DNA from: Candidatus Binatus soli | GTDB taxonomy: Bacteria > Desulfobacterota > Binatia > Binatales > Binataceae | Assembly (NCBI GenBank): GCA_002479255.1 | Contig: DLMJ01000007.1 | Span: 62,001 to 126,000, forward strand | Length of the DNA: 64,000 nt | Reading direction: 5' to 3' | Part shown: positions 16,895-25,214 of the stretch, in pieces | Position numbering within the stretch: position 1 is the stretch's first letter | How the letters are laid out: each line of letters begins with the position of its first letter | The notes under the pieces: generated by a model | Told to the model about the DNA's origin: nothing | Database searches by the model: none | The model's input: only the letters and a program-made list of their open reading frames with translations | Translations under genes and position numbers: made by a program

Positions 16895-18262
16895 TTATGC
16901 CGGCTCCGCAGCCGCCGGGCGCGTCCAGCCTATTCGATCGCCGATCTCTTCGACCAGCCTCGCTATCGGCACCCGATCCTGCGTCATCGAGTCGCGATCG
17001 CGAACTGTCACCGTGTCGTCTTCCATCGTCTGATGATCGATCGTCACGCCGTAGGGCGTGCCGACTTCGTCCTGGCGCCGATAGCGCCGGCCGATCGAAC
17101 CCGCTTGATCGTAAGCAACTGTGAAATGACGCTTCAGCGCGTCGCGGATCGCGATCGCTTTCTCGGGCTGTCCCGCCTTGCGCAGCAGCGGATAGACGGC
17201 AACCTTGATTGGCGCGAGGCGGGGATCGAGCCGCAGCACGATTCGCTCCTCGTTATCGACCACGTCCTCGTCGTATGCGTCGAGCATGAACGCGAGCATC
17301 GCGCGATCGACCCCCAGCGCGGGCTCGATCACCCACGGCCGAAAGCGCGTCTTGGTGTCCTCGTCGAAATAAGTCAGCTCCTTGCCGCTGAACTTCGCGT
17401 GCTGATCGAGGTCGTAGCTGCCGCGCTTGGCCACGCCCTCCAACTCGCCCCATCCGAACGGATACAGGAACTCGATGTCGGTAGTGCCGCTCGAATAATG
17501 CGACAATTCATCGGTCGCGTGTTCGCGGGCGCGCAGATGCTCGCGCTTGATTCCGAATTTGACGTGCCAGTTGAATCTGAAATCGACCCAGTAGCGATAC
17601 CACTTCTCTTCTTCCGCGCGATCGGGACGAACGAAAAACTCCATCTCCATCTGCTCGAACTCGCGGGTGCGGAAAATGAAATTCTCGGTGGTGATTTCGT
17701 TGCGGAACGACTTGCCCTGCTGCGCGACGCCGAACGGCAGCTTCACGCGCTGCGTATCGACGACGTTCTCGAAGTTCGAGAAAATTCCCTGCGCGGTTTC
17801 CGGGCGCAGATAGACAACCGCCGCGGTGTCTTCGACCGGACCCATGAACGTCTTGAACATCAGGTTGAAGTTGCGCGCCGGCGTCAGTTCGCCGCCGCAT
17901 TCGGGGCAGACGCCGCCCTTGATGCGATCGGCGCGGAAACGCTGCTTGCAGTTTTTGCAATCGACCAGCGGGTCGGTGAAATTCTTGAGATGACCCGACG
18001 CCTCCCAGGTGCGCGGATGCTGAAAAATCGCCGAGTCCAGCCCGAGCACGTCGCTGCGGTACTGCACCATCTCGCGCCACCACGCCTCCTTGACGTTGCG
18101 CTTGAGCTCGACGCCCAGCGGGCCGTAGTCAAAGGTGGATCCGAGTCCCCCGTAGATGTCGCTCGTTGGAAAAACAATTCCACGGCGCTTGCACAGGTTG
18201 ACCAGTTTTTCCATCGTGACCGCGCGTTTGGCGGCGGGCACTGCGTTTTCCGCGGACAACAA
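16895..18262 (-). CDS. glyQS: Glycyl-tRNA synthetase, single-chain class II type
   Basis: This 455-residue protein is the dimeric (alpha2, eukaryote/archaeal-like) glycyl-tRNA synthetase. It has LCKRRGIVFPTSDIYGG at the N terminus, a four-cysteine zinc site (CKNCKQRF and CPECGG), class II motif 2 (SFRNEIT..FIFRTREFEQME) and motif 3 (EPALGVDRAMLAFML), then an anticodon-binding domain with VAVYPLL. The start is TTG at 18262, 6 nt after a strong GGAGG; a second TTG follows at once. An ATG at 18214 (MEKLVNLCKRR) is a possible shorter start but lacks a ribosome-binding site. Confidence 0.94.
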   Translation of the reverse strand: MLSAENAVPAAKRAVTMEKLVNLCKRRGIVFPTSDIYGGLGSTFDYGPLGVELKRNVKEAWWREMVQYRSDVLGLDSAIFQHPRTWEASGHLKNFTDPLVDCKNCKQRFRADRIKGGVCPECGGELTPARNFNLMFKTFMGPVEDTAAVVYLRPETAQGIFSNFENVVDTQRVKLPFGVAQQGKSFRNEITTENFIFRTREFEQMEMEFFVRPDRAEEEKWYRYWVDFRFNWHVKFGIKREHLRAREHATDELSHYSSGTTDIEFLYPFGWGELEGVAKRGSYDLDQHAKFSGKELTYFDEDTKTRFRPWVIEPALGVDRAMLAFMLDAYDEDVVDNEERIVLRLDPRLAPIKVAVYPLLRKAGQPEKAIAIRDALKRHFTVAYDQAGSIGRRYRRQDEVGTPYGVTIDHQTMEDDTVTVRDRDSMTQDRVPIARLVEEIGDRIGWTRPAAAEPA

Positions 18263-18272
18263 AAAATTCCTC

Positions 18273-18424
18273 CTAAATCGCTCCGACCATCTCGAGCACG
18301 CGGTTCACGTACACGTCGCCCGCATGCATTACGAGGCCGACCCCCGCGAAGACCTCGAAACCCTCTGTCGGAGATGCTCGCAGGCTTCGGGGATATGAGT
18401 GTCGGAGATCAGGCCGATTCGCAT
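18273..18424 (-). pseudogene. Metallophosphoesterase (YfcE/MJ0936 type) 5' remnant, frameshifted
   Basis: From the ATG at 18424 the frame gives MRIGLISDTHIPEA, the metal-binding start of YfcE-type phosphodiesterases, then breaks. In another frame the sequence continues FEVFAGVGLVMHAGDVY, the second metal-binding motif, and ends at TAG (18275-18273). Only about 50 of the usual 150-plus residues remain. The TAG touches the GGAGG of glyS. This appears to be a truncated, frameshifted relic. No ORF of useful length covers it in one frame. Confidence 0.7.
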
Positions 18425-18675
18425 TACGATTTGCTCCGGGCGCGCTTGCCCGCCGAGCGAATCGTGAAGCCTATCATGGCCCCGAATCCCCCGCAATTTT
18501 TATGATTTGCGGGATATTACGGCGATTTGCGCCCGCCGCCAAAGGCGTCAGCGGCGTTTTTGCAACCTCGCGCGTGCGGCATATGGCCGCTTTCCCGAAG
18601 CTCGTGCTACAAGTCCTGACCATGGGATGAGGCGGCCGGCGCGGTCGCACTTTGCGGTCGAGGAGGACTTTTTCG

Positions 18676-19008
18676 ATGCGAATTTCGAGGCTCGTCATCT
18701 GCGCATTTGCGATTGCAGCTTCGATTGCGATTGCGGGATGCGGTCATAAGCTGGTCGCGCACAACGGCGAAAGCACCGTCGCCGTCTACCCCGACGAGGA
18801 CACGTTCACGAAACTGAACGACTTGAAGAGACAAGGCCCGGTCGGCGGCGTGATCGGAGGTGTCGGCGAAGGACTCGCCGCCAAGCAGGTTGACAACAAC
18901 ACTCCGGTGCGGATCATCAACAGCGACGACAAAGGCTCGCAGATCGAAGTGCTCGACGGCGCGTTCAAAGGCACGCGGGGCTTCGTTCCAAGCGACAACG
19001 TGCACTGA
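18676..19008 (+). CDS. Small lipoprotein with SH3-like segment
   Basis: The 110-residue protein has a lipoprotein signal: MRISRLVICAFAIAASIAIAG then Cys. The mature part contains a short glycine-rich hydrophobic patch (GPVGGVIGGVGEG) and a C-terminal segment NTPVRIINSD..IEVLDGAFKGTRGFVPSDNV that resembles a bacterial SH3-like domain. AGGAGGA about 9 bp before the ATG at 18676 decides this start over an in-frame ATG 24 bp upstream. It converges on glnB. It probably resides in the cell envelope and may bind peptidoglycan or protein; this is inference. Confidence 0.75.
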   Translation: MRISRLVICAFAIAASIAIAGCGHKLVAHNGESTVAVYPDEDTFTKLNDLKRQGPVGGVIGGVGEGLAAKQVDNNTPVRIINSDDKGSQIEVLDGAFKGTRGFVPSDNVH

Positions 19009-19033
19009 CGCGCCAGCAGCGCTACAGTGCGTT
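18998..19033. terminator. Hairpin between convergent genes
   Basis: GCACTG (19002-19007) and CAGTGC (19025-19030) form a stem that spans the stop codons of the lipoprotein gene and the convergent glnB. There is no T-run, so it may be a weak bidirectional terminator or an mRNA 3'-end stabiliser. Confidence 0.35.
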
Positions 19034-19360
19034 TACACCGCGCTCGCCGGTGCGGATGCGCACCACCTCTTCCATCGGCATCACGAAGATTTTCCCGTCG
19101 CCGATTCTGCCGGTTCGCGCCGCGCGCTCGATGGTCTCGACGACCTGCGCCGCCAGCTCGTCCGAAACAATTATCTCGAGCTTTACCTTGGGCAGAAAGT
19201 CCACGACGTACTCCGCACCACGGTACAGCTCGGTATGCCCCTTCTGACGGCCGAATCCCTTGACCTCGCTGACCGTGAGACCCTGCACACCGATACTCGA
19301 CAACGCCTCTTTGACCTCGTCGAGCTTGAACGGTTTGATGATCGCCTCAACCTTCTTCAT
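19022..19360 (-). CDS. glnB: Nitrogen regulatory protein P-II
   Basis: This 112-residue PII protein senses 2-oxoglutarate, ATP/ADP and glutamine status and regulates glutamine synthetase, transport or kinases. It has MKKVEAIIKPFKLDEVKEAL at the N terminus, the T-loop GHTELYRGAEY with the uridylylatable Tyr51, and the C-loop signatures RTGRIGDGKIFV. AGAGGAG precedes the ATG. No glnA or amtB is adjacent. A candidate sigma-54 promoter lies about 190 bp upstream, consistent with nitrogen control. Confidence 0.95.
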   Translation of the reverse strand: MKKVEAIIKPFKLDEVKEALSSIGVQGLTVSEVKGFGRQKGHTELYRGAEYVVDFLPKVKLEIIVSDELAAQVVETIERAARTGRIGDGKIFVMPMEEVVRIRTGERGVNAL

Positions 19361-19676
19361 AAGTCTCCTCTCGGTCTCTTCTCAGACTGGCCGCGCGGGA
19401 CATATGCCGGCCGACACCGCATCCTCTATTAACCATTCTCCAAGGATGCCGAGGGTTCAAGACCCCCCGTTTCGCGTGCGCGTCGGGACGGCTCAGCCAA
19501 ATACCTAGTCCATCCGGCGGGATTGCGGCAACATCCAGCGCAATCGTCAACGCAAGCGCGATGCCAACCGGCATTTTCCGCTGATGCGCGTTACCGCATC
19601 ATAGATACCGCTCGGTGTGGCCTTCCTGGAACCTCCACAATGCTTAGCTGGCAGGCGTCCGATTAATCCACAGGCA
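19361..19676. other. Intergenic leader of glnB
   Basis: This 316-bp stretch lies between the start of glnB and the end of plsY. A 75-codon frame on the minus strand shows no family features. The only signal I can support is the sigma-54-like element at 19551-19566. Confidence 0.45.
19551..19566 (-). promoter_or_regulatory. Candidate sigma-54 promoter for glnB
   Basis: Read on the minus strand the sequence is TGGCAT, five bases, TTGCG. This fits the -24/-12 consensus TGGCAC-N5-TTGCA with the invariant GG and GC correctly spaced. Transcription would start near 19540 and give a leader of about 180 nt before glnB. PII genes are often under NtrC/sigma-54 control, which fits. No activator binding site has been identified. 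Confidence 0.5.
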
Positions 19677-20285
19677 CTAGCTGGAAGCGGCGCTGTCGCT
19701 GCGCTTGGGCTGGAACCTGGGTTCCTCGCCGCGCGATAAGCGCTGGATATTCTCGCGATGGCGAAACAGGATCAGCGCCGTCATGAGGATCGCGAGCAGC
19801 AGGTAGTGATGCGGCAAGCCCAGGGCTGCGACCGTCGGCGGCGCCGCGATCGCCGCGCCCATAGTCGCCAGCGACATGATTCGGCTTACCGCAAACACCA
19901 CGCCGAACACCGCAAGTGCGACCAGAATCACCATCGGCGAGATCGCGAGCCAGATTCCCAGCGCCGCCGCGCCGCCCTTGCCGCCGCGAAAGCGGAGAAA
20001 CACCGAGCAAATCGAGCCGATATACGCCGCCAGACCTGTCCACGCGACAATCGCGATTGGAAACCCCGCCGCCTGCGCCACTATCACCGGAATCGCTCCT
20101 TTCAGCACGTCGCCGGCGAACGTTATCGCAGCTGCGCTCGCACCGCCTGCCCGCGCCACGTTCGCCGTCCCGATATTGCCCGAGCCGACCGCGCGCGGAT
20201 CGAAGCCGCGCATCCGGCCCACGATCACGCCGGTCGGAATCGAGCCCACGATATACGCACCAACTATCAGGAGTGCTTCAATCAT
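19677..20285 (-). CDS. plsY: Glycerol-3-phosphate acyltransferase PlsY
   Basis: This 202-residue polytopic inner-membrane enzyme transfers an acyl group from acyl-phosphate to glycerol-3-phosphate, the first step of phospholipid synthesis. It has YIVGSIPTGVIVGR, GSGNIGTANVARAGG (about 34-48) and RFRGGKGGAAALG, the three PlsY motifs, and about five membrane segments. The C terminus is short and polar. It stands alone between the glnB leader and tRNA-Pro. Confidence 0.93.
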   Translation of the reverse strand: MIEALLIVGAYIVGSIPTGVIVGRMRGFDPRAVGSGNIGTANVARAGGASAAAITFAGDVLKGAIPVIVAQAAGFPIAIVAWTGLAAYIGSICSVFLRFRGGKGGAAALGIWLAISPMVILVALAVFGVVFAVSRIMSLATMGAAIAAPPTVAALGLPHHYLLLAILMTALILFRHRENIQRLSRGEEPRFQPKRSDSAASS

Positions 20286-20300
20286 TTTTTTTCAGTGAAT

Positions 20301-20371
20301 TTCCTCCACAATGTAGCGCCCCAATGGATGTTGCCTTGCCCTACTGCGAACGCAGAAAACTTGTGGAGGAA
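20301..20371. repeat. 11-bp inverted repeat upstream of plsY
   Basis: TTCCTCCACAA (20301-20311) and TTGTGGAGGAA (20361-20371) are perfect inverted copies 49 bp apart, between plsY and tRNA-Pro. The proximal copy contains a GGAGG-like site on the plsY strand, so pairing could influence plsY translation. Confidence 0.4.
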
Positions 20372-20429
20372 GGGCGGAAGCATTGTGCTTGGACAGCGCC
20401 GACTAGTGGAGCAACATCACTTAAAAGAA

Positions 20430-20504
20430 TCGGGGTGACTGGATTTGAACCAGCGACTCCTGCGTCCCGAACGCAGTGCTCTGGCCAGGCTGAGCTACAC
20501 CCCG
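20430..20504 (-). tRNA. tRNA-Pro (CGG)
   Basis: The minus strand folds as a tRNA: acceptor CGGGGTG/CACCCCG, D-arm AGCTCAGCCTGGCCAGAGC, anticodon stem CTGCG/CGCAG around loop TTCGGGA with anticodon CGG, and TPsiC arm GCTGGTTCAAATCCAGT. The discriminator is A. CCA is not encoded. Confidence 0.95.
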
Positions 20505-20597
20505 TCTCCGGTTGAGCGTTAATCGGGAGAATACAGACGAGTTTTATAGCATCCGAGGCGATACCGCGCGAGTCCGCCGAAATCGCGGGGTACCGGC

Positions 20598-21278
20598 TCA
20601 GATCGTCGGGCGCGTGCGCCCAATCAGATCGCGCATCTCGCCCATAATCTTGCGATAGTCGGGCTTGCCGAATATTCCCGATCCCGACACGAACACGTTG
20701 GCGCCCGCCGCCTTCACGTCCGCGATGTTATCGAGCTTCACTCCGCCATCGATCTCTACGTCGATGCTGAGTCCGCGCCGCTTCAACTCGCGCCGGATGT
20801 AGCGCAACTTGTCCAGCGCGGCCGGGATCAACTCCTGCCCGCCGAATCCCGGATGCACGCTCATCACTAGGATCATGTCGAGATGGTCGGCGAAGGGCAT
20901 CACCCGGCCGGCGTCGGTCTCGGGATTGATTGCGATCGACGCGCGCGCGCCGAGGCCGCGGATTCGCTGCGCCATCGCCGGGATGTCGGGGCAAACCTCG
21001 CAATGCACCGAAATTAAATTGGCGCCCGCCTTAACGAACGCTTCGACGTATCGCGCCGGCTCTGAAATCATCAGATGCGCATCGAGCGGCAGTTTCGTCA
21101 TCCTGCGCACCGACTCCAGCACCGGAATTCCAATCGAGATGTTGGGCACGAAGTGCCCGTCCATCACGTCGAAATGAATCATGTCGGCGCCCGCCTTTTC
21201 GACCGCATGAATCTCTTCGCCGAGCCGCGCAAAGTCAGCGGACAGAATCGACGGCGCTATTTTGTCGGCGGGATCCAT
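20598..21278 (-). CDS. rpe: Ribulose-phosphate 3-epimerase
   Basis: This 226-residue TIM-barrel enzyme interconverts ribulose-5-phosphate and xylulose-5-phosphate in the pentose phosphate pathway. It has KIAPSILSADFARLGEE, FDVMDGHFVPNISIG, DAHLMI, SVHPGFGGQ and VEIDGGV with the metal-binding His and Asp residues. Length is normal. It follows rsmB by 78 bp in the same direction, in the order def-fmt-rsmB-rpe that is common in bacteria. Confidence 0.96.
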   Translation of the reverse strand: MDPADKIAPSILSADFARLGEEIHAVEKAGADMIHFDVMDGHFVPNISIGIPVLESVRRMTKLPLDAHLMISEPARYVEAFVKAGANLISVHCEVCPDIPAMAQRIRGLGARASIAINPETDAGRVMPFADHLDMILVMSVHPGFGGQELIPAALDKLRYIRRELKRRGLSIDVEIDGGVKLDNIADVKAAGANVFVSGSGIFGKPDYRKIMGEMRDLIGRTRPTI

Positions 21279-21356
21279 GTGTGAAGACTCGCCTCAGTTT
21301 ACTACCGCATCGTCGTCGAGCTGGATAGCGCCTACTCGATTTTCGCCCTGTACGAA

Positions 21357-22745
21357 CTATTTGCGAACCAGCCGCGCGGCGAAAAAACCGTCCAGCCCGC
21401 CGACGTCCGGCCGCGTTTTCATGAATCCTCGCGCATCGATCACGTCTTTCAGCATGCCACCAGCCGCTACGCCGCGATCGATTTCGAAATCGCCGTGGCG
21501 CGAGAGAAATCCATCGACCACGCCTTCGCCCTCTTCGGGCGCGATGCTGCAAACCGAATACACGATCGCGCCGCCGCGACGCACGAGCGCCGCCGCATTC
21601 TCGAGCATTCGCGATTGTATTGCAGCCATTCGCGCCGGATCGCCCGGCTTGAGCCGCCACTTGATCTCCGGATGCTCCCGCAAGGTCCCGATTCCCGTGC
21701 ACGGCGCATCGAGGAGCACCGATTCGAAGCTCGAGGGCGCAAGCGGTACCGCAGCGGTCAGGTCAGCGCAAACAAACTCGACATTACGATGCCGCAGTCG
21801 GCGCGCCAGGCCGCGCGCGTTCTTGAGTCCGCCCAGATTGAGGTCCACCGCAATCACTCGGCCGCGTTCGCCCACCATCTCCGCCAGATGGGTCGCCTTG
21901 CCGCCCGGCGCCGCCGCACAATCCACGACCGTCGCGCCCGCACGCGGCGCCAGCATTCGCGCGACCATCTGCGACGCCTCGGATTGCGCGTGGAACAACC
22001 CCTCGCGATACCAGCGCGACTCGAAGTGCGGCGCGCTGTTCAGCACGATCGTCTCGGGCGCGCGGCCGGGTGCGCCGATCCCGAAGCTGTCCGCGCTCAG
22101 TTTCTCGATTATCTCCGCGCGGGATCCGCGCGCGAGATTGAGCCTGATCACGTTGGGCGCGGCGTCGTTGTTCGCCGTCATCAGGCGCTCGGCATTCCCG
22201 ACACCGAACCAATCGACGAATCGCTCGACCATCCAGCGTGGATGCGAATACTCGACGGCAAGATAACTTTTTTCGTTTTGCTCCCGCGACGGCATCGGCG
22301 CCGTCTCACGCGTCGCGCGGCGCATTACCGCATTGACGAAGCCCGACGCCTTGCGCGCCTCGGGAATTCGTTTGGCAATGCTGACCGCAGTATCCACCAC
22401 CGCATGAGCCGGAATCCGGTCAAGAAATCGAAGCTGAAAAAGCCCCATCCGCATGATCGCCAGCGCCGCGGGCTGAATCCCTTCGAGCTTGCGTCCCGTC
22501 AGATGCGCCAGCTCGTAATCGAGGCGTCCCCTCCACGCAAGCGTCCCGAGCACCAGCCGCGTGATCAGCCGGCGATCGGCCGGCGCAAAATCGGGCAGCC
22601 GCCCGCCCAGCAGAACGTCGGCATAACCGGACTCCTGATCGACGCGGTACAGAATCTCAGCCGCCGCCAATCGCGACGCGAGCCCTTCGTCCGTCCGCGA
22701 GCCCGATCGTGCGGCCGGCTTCACTTTGGCCTGTTCTTCGCTCAT
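21357..22745 (-). CDS. rsmB: 16S rRNA m5C967 methyltransferase RsmB
   Basis: The 462-residue protein has an N-terminal NusB-like RNA-binding domain (about 25-165) and a C-terminal Rossmann methyltransferase. It has DCAAAPGGKATHLAEM for SAM binding, LLDAPCTGIGTL with one key Cys and YSVCSIAPEEGE with the catalytic Cys. It methylates C967 of 16S rRNA. The first 25 residues are a variable polar extension. The start overlaps the fmt stop by 4 bp, so the two are coupled. Confidence 0.93.
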   Translation of the reverse strand: MSEEQAKVKPAARSGSRTDEGLASRLAAAEILYRVDQESGYADVLLGGRLPDFAPADRRLITRLVLGTLAWRGRLDYELAHLTGRKLEGIQPAALAIMRMGLFQLRFLDRIPAHAVVDTAVSIAKRIPEARKASGFVNAVMRRATRETAPMPSREQNEKSYLAVEYSHPRWMVERFVDWFGVGNAERLMTANNDAAPNVIRLNLARGSRAEIIEKLSADSFGIGAPGRAPETIVLNSAPHFESRWYREGLFHAQSEASQMVARMLAPRAGATVVDCAAAPGGKATHLAEMVGERGRVIAVDLNLGGLKNARGLARRLRHRNVEFVCADLTAAVPLAPSSFESVLLDAPCTGIGTLREHPEIKWRLKPGDPARMAAIQSRMLENAAALVRRGGAIVYSVCSIAPEEGEGVVDGFLSRHGDFEIDRGVAAGGMLKDVIDARGFMKTRPDVGGLDGFFAARLVRK

Positions 22746-23668
22746 GCGCCGAATCGCGCGCCGGCTTCCACGCGTTTGCCGCGAAGGAAATCAGCCGCGG
22801 AAATTCTCTTTCGCCCTGCCGCTTGCAGCTCGATCAGCCTGAGTCGTCCGGTTCCGCACTGGACCACGGGATTCGGCTTCACACTCACGATCGTGCCGGG
22901 AGGTTCATCGCTTGAGCCCGAATCCTCGAGCGCGGCAGTCCAGATGAGGACTTCGTCGCCGCCCAGACGCGTCCGCGCCACCGGCCACGGATCGTACGCG
23001 CGCGTCATCCGCTCGATCTGCACGGCACTCGCAGTCCAATCTATCACCGCATCCTTCTTTTCGACCTGTGCCGTGTAAGTAGCGATCGCTTCGTCCTGCG
23101 GTGTTTCGACCAGTGCGCCGCGCGCAGCCAGATCGATCGCCTCGAGCATTGCGTCCGCGCCAAGCTCCGCGAGCTTTTCCTTCAACGTCCCTTGCGTGTC
23201 GCTTGATTCGATCGAAATCCTGCGCTGCAAATAGACCGGGCCGGCGTCCATCCGCTCGACGATCCGCATAATCGTTACTCCCGTTTCGGCGTCGCCCGCC
23301 AGGATCGCGCCTTCGACCGGGGCGGCGCCGCGATGACGCGGCAGGAGCGATGCGTGCACGTTCATCGGCGCGATCCGCGGAACGTCGAGAATCGAAGATG
23401 GCAAAAACCGTCCGTAAGCCGCCACCACCAGGAGATCGGGCGCGAATGCTTTCAGCTCGCTTAAAAATTCCGGCGTCCGAATTTTGACGGGCTTTAGCGC
23501 CGGAATTCCACGGCGCGCCGCGAGCGCGCCGACCGCGCTCGGCTCTGTGCCGAGCCCGCGCCCGCGCGGCTGGTCGGGACGCGTGACAACTCCAACCACG
23601 CGGAAGTTGGCTCTGGGAACCGTCACGAGCCGTTCCAGGATGCGGGCCGCCAAGGCCGGCGTGCCCAT
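22742..23668 (-). CDS. fmt: Methionyl-tRNA formyltransferase (start codon problem)
   Basis: Fmt formylates initiator Met-tRNA with 10-formyl-THF. Visible are the MGTPALAARIL segment, VVTRPDQPRGRG, the catalytic NVHASLLPRHRGAAPVEGAI and a C-terminal OB-like domain. The only ATG (23668) begins at MGTP, which drops the usual first beta strand. The upstream codons encode LKIVF in frame, exactly the family N terminus, but no ATG, GTG or TTG lies between there and the stop at 23149+598 (23747-23749). A non-canonical ATC (23695) would give MAESLKIVFMGTP. It lies just after def. Confidence 0.9.
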   Translation of the reverse strand: MGTPALAARILERLVTVPRANFRVVGVVTRPDQPRGRGLGTEPSAVGALAARRGIPALKPVKIRTPEFLSELKAFAPDLLVVAAYGRFLPSSILDVPRIAPMNVHASLLPRHRGAAPVEGAILAGDAETGVTIMRIVERMDAGPVYLQRRISIESSDTQGTLKEKLAELGADAMLEAIDLAARGALVETPQDEAIATYTAQVEKKDAVIDWTASAVQIERMTRAYDPWPVARTRLGGDEVLIWTAALEDSGSSDEPPGTIVSVKPNPVVQCGTGRLRLIELQAAGRKRISAADFLRGKRVEAGARFGA

Positions 23669-23696
23669 GAAAACGATCTTTAGTGACTCGGCGATT

Positions 23697-24239
23697 TTAG
23701 ATCCGCACCGTGGAGGGGCGCACGCTTTCGGCCTTGCCCTCCTTGATTAACTTCTTCAGTTTGCGCTTGTAGAGTTCGCGCTTGATTCGGCTGATGCGGT
23801 CGATGAAGAGTTTGCCGTCGAGATGATCGATCTCGTGCTGCAACGCCACCGCGAGCAACTCATCGGCTTCGATCTCGATCTCCTTCTCGTCGGGCGTCCA
23901 CGCACGCACCAGCACGCGCGCCGCGCGTTCCACGTCGGCAGTGTAATCGATCACCGAAAGGCATCCCTCCTCCCAAACGATCTTGCCCTCGGCTTCGACG
24001 ACCCTGGGGTTGATGAGTTTCAGCAGATGCCTGCCGGGCTGTGCATGGTCGGTGTCGAGCACGATTATCCGCTTCGATTCTCCGACCTGCGGCGCGGCAA
24101 GACCCACGCCCGGCGCGGCGTACATCGTCTGCACCATGCTGTCGATCAGCCCTTCGACGTTGCCGTTGATATTCTTGACCGGGGCGGCAGGCTGCTTGAG
24201 CGAGTCGTCGGGAAATTTGCGAATTTTCAGCAGCGCCAT
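23697..24239 (-). CDS. def: Peptide deformylase
   Basis: This 180-residue metalloenzyme removes the formyl group from nascent proteins. It has the three diagnostic motifs GVGLAAPQ, EEGCLSV and HEIDHLDG, which supply the metal ligands Cys, His and His and the catalytic Glu. The C terminus is a basic tail (ELYKRKLKKLIKEGK). It is followed directly by fmt, the enzyme adding the group it removes. AGATGGCGC at the start shows no strong ribosome-binding site. Confidence 0.96.
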   Translation of the reverse strand: MALLKIRKFPDDSLKQPAAPVKNINGNVEGLIDSMVQTMYAAPGVGLAAPQVGESKRIIVLDTDHAQPGRHLLKLINPRVVEAEGKIVWEEGCLSVIDYTADVERAARVLVRAWTPDEKEIEIEADELLAVALQHEIDHLDGKLFIDRISRIKRELYKRKLKKLIKEGKAESVRPSTVRI

Positions 24240-24265
24240 CTCGGATACCGCGTTTTACAAATCTA

Positions 24266-25210
24266 TCAAAGGGTAACCGGCGCGGCGAGTCCGAGCGGCG
24301 CAAGAAACGATTCCACGGCGCGGATGCACTCGGCGGGACGCTCGATTTGAAGAAAATGCGAGGTCCCCGCGATCGCTTCGTAGGGCAGCCCCAGCTCCTC
24401 GGCCATCGCGCGTCCGATCAGCGCCGGCGCCGTCACTTCTTCCAGCGTCGGATCTCCGCACACGAGTTTTACGGGCACCGGGCAATGCGCCATCTGCGGC
24501 CACAGATCCGGATTCGCAGCACTGGAAAAAACCTGCGCCTCGTATTCGCGCGGGCAGGCAAGAATCCAATCGCCGCTGGTGCGATCGTGCCGCAGCGTCG
24601 CCCGCGCCATCAGTTCGTAAGCTTCCGGCACCCATCTTTTGAAGCGCCTGCCGAACTGCCTCGCCAGTTCCATCGGATCCTTGTAGCGCTCGGGACGCCG
24701 CGCCGCGCGCGAGGCGAGCGATTCTTTGTCGGATTGCTGGAGGCCCTGCACGGGATGCCCTTCGCGCGGATAAACCGGCGGATCGAACAGCACCAGCGCG
24801 TCGAATCGCCGTCCATACTTGAGTGCATGCATCGCAGCCGTGACGCCCGACAGCGAATGAAACAGCCCGGCGGCAGGCTTTCGGCCAAGCTCGCGATTAA
24901 TCGCATGCCAGACCGCCTCCATATCGGCGACGAAGTTTTGCCACGTATGGCCTTCGGCGGTGTGCAACGGGTTGTGCCCGTGGTTGCGGAAATCGAAGAC
25001 GATCACTTCGTAACGCTCGCGCAACGGTCCCCAGAATGGAAAATAACCGTCGATCGCAAGCCCGTTGCCGTGACTGAGCACAATGCGCGGCGCACCGGGG
25101 ATACCGTGCTGGCGGACATGGATTGTCGCGCCGTCCTTCATCTCCACATCGAACGCGTGACGCGCGCGCGGCACATGATGCATCGGTTGAGGTTCGTTCG
25201 TCTCGTTCAT
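24266..25210 (-). CDS. Alpha/beta hydrolase
   Basis: The 314-residue protein is an alpha/beta hydrolase of the class with LSHGNGLAIDGYFPF for the oxyanion hole, a nucleophile elbow GLFHSLSGVTAAM with Ser, CGDPT as likely acid region and GTSHFLQIERPAE with the catalytic His. The cap domain is helical and rich in Arg. No signal peptide is seen, so it is cytosolic. It lies 4 bp after priA's start side neighbour region (between priA and def, same strand). The substrate cannot be assigned; esterase or lactonase activity is likely. Confidence 0.82.
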   Translation of the reverse strand: MNETNEPQPMHHVPRARHAFDVEMKDGATIHVRQHGIPGAPRIVLSHGNGLAIDGYFPFWGPLRERYEVIVFDFRNHGHNPLHTAEGHTWQNFVADMEAVWHAINRELGRKPAAGLFHSLSGVTAAMHALKYGRRFDALVLFDPPVYPREGHPVQGLQQSDKESLASRAARRPERYKDPMELARQFGRRFKRWVPEAYELMARATLRHDRTSGDWILACPREYEAQVFSSAANPDLWPQMAHCPVPVKLVCGDPTLEEVTAPALIGRAMAEELGLPYEAIAGTSHFLQIERPAECIRAVESFLAPLGLAAPVTL

Positions 25211-25214
25211 TCGC

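Noticed and set aside
15382..17124. 580-codon plus-strand frame opposite ppdK and the glyS end
   Set aside because: It mirrors a well-supported ppdK, is rich in Arg/His and shows no family pattern. Long antisense frames are expected at this GC content.
19347..19574. 75-codon minus-strand frame over the glnB leader
   Set aside because: It overlaps the sigma-54-like element and has no ribosome-binding site or conserved features.
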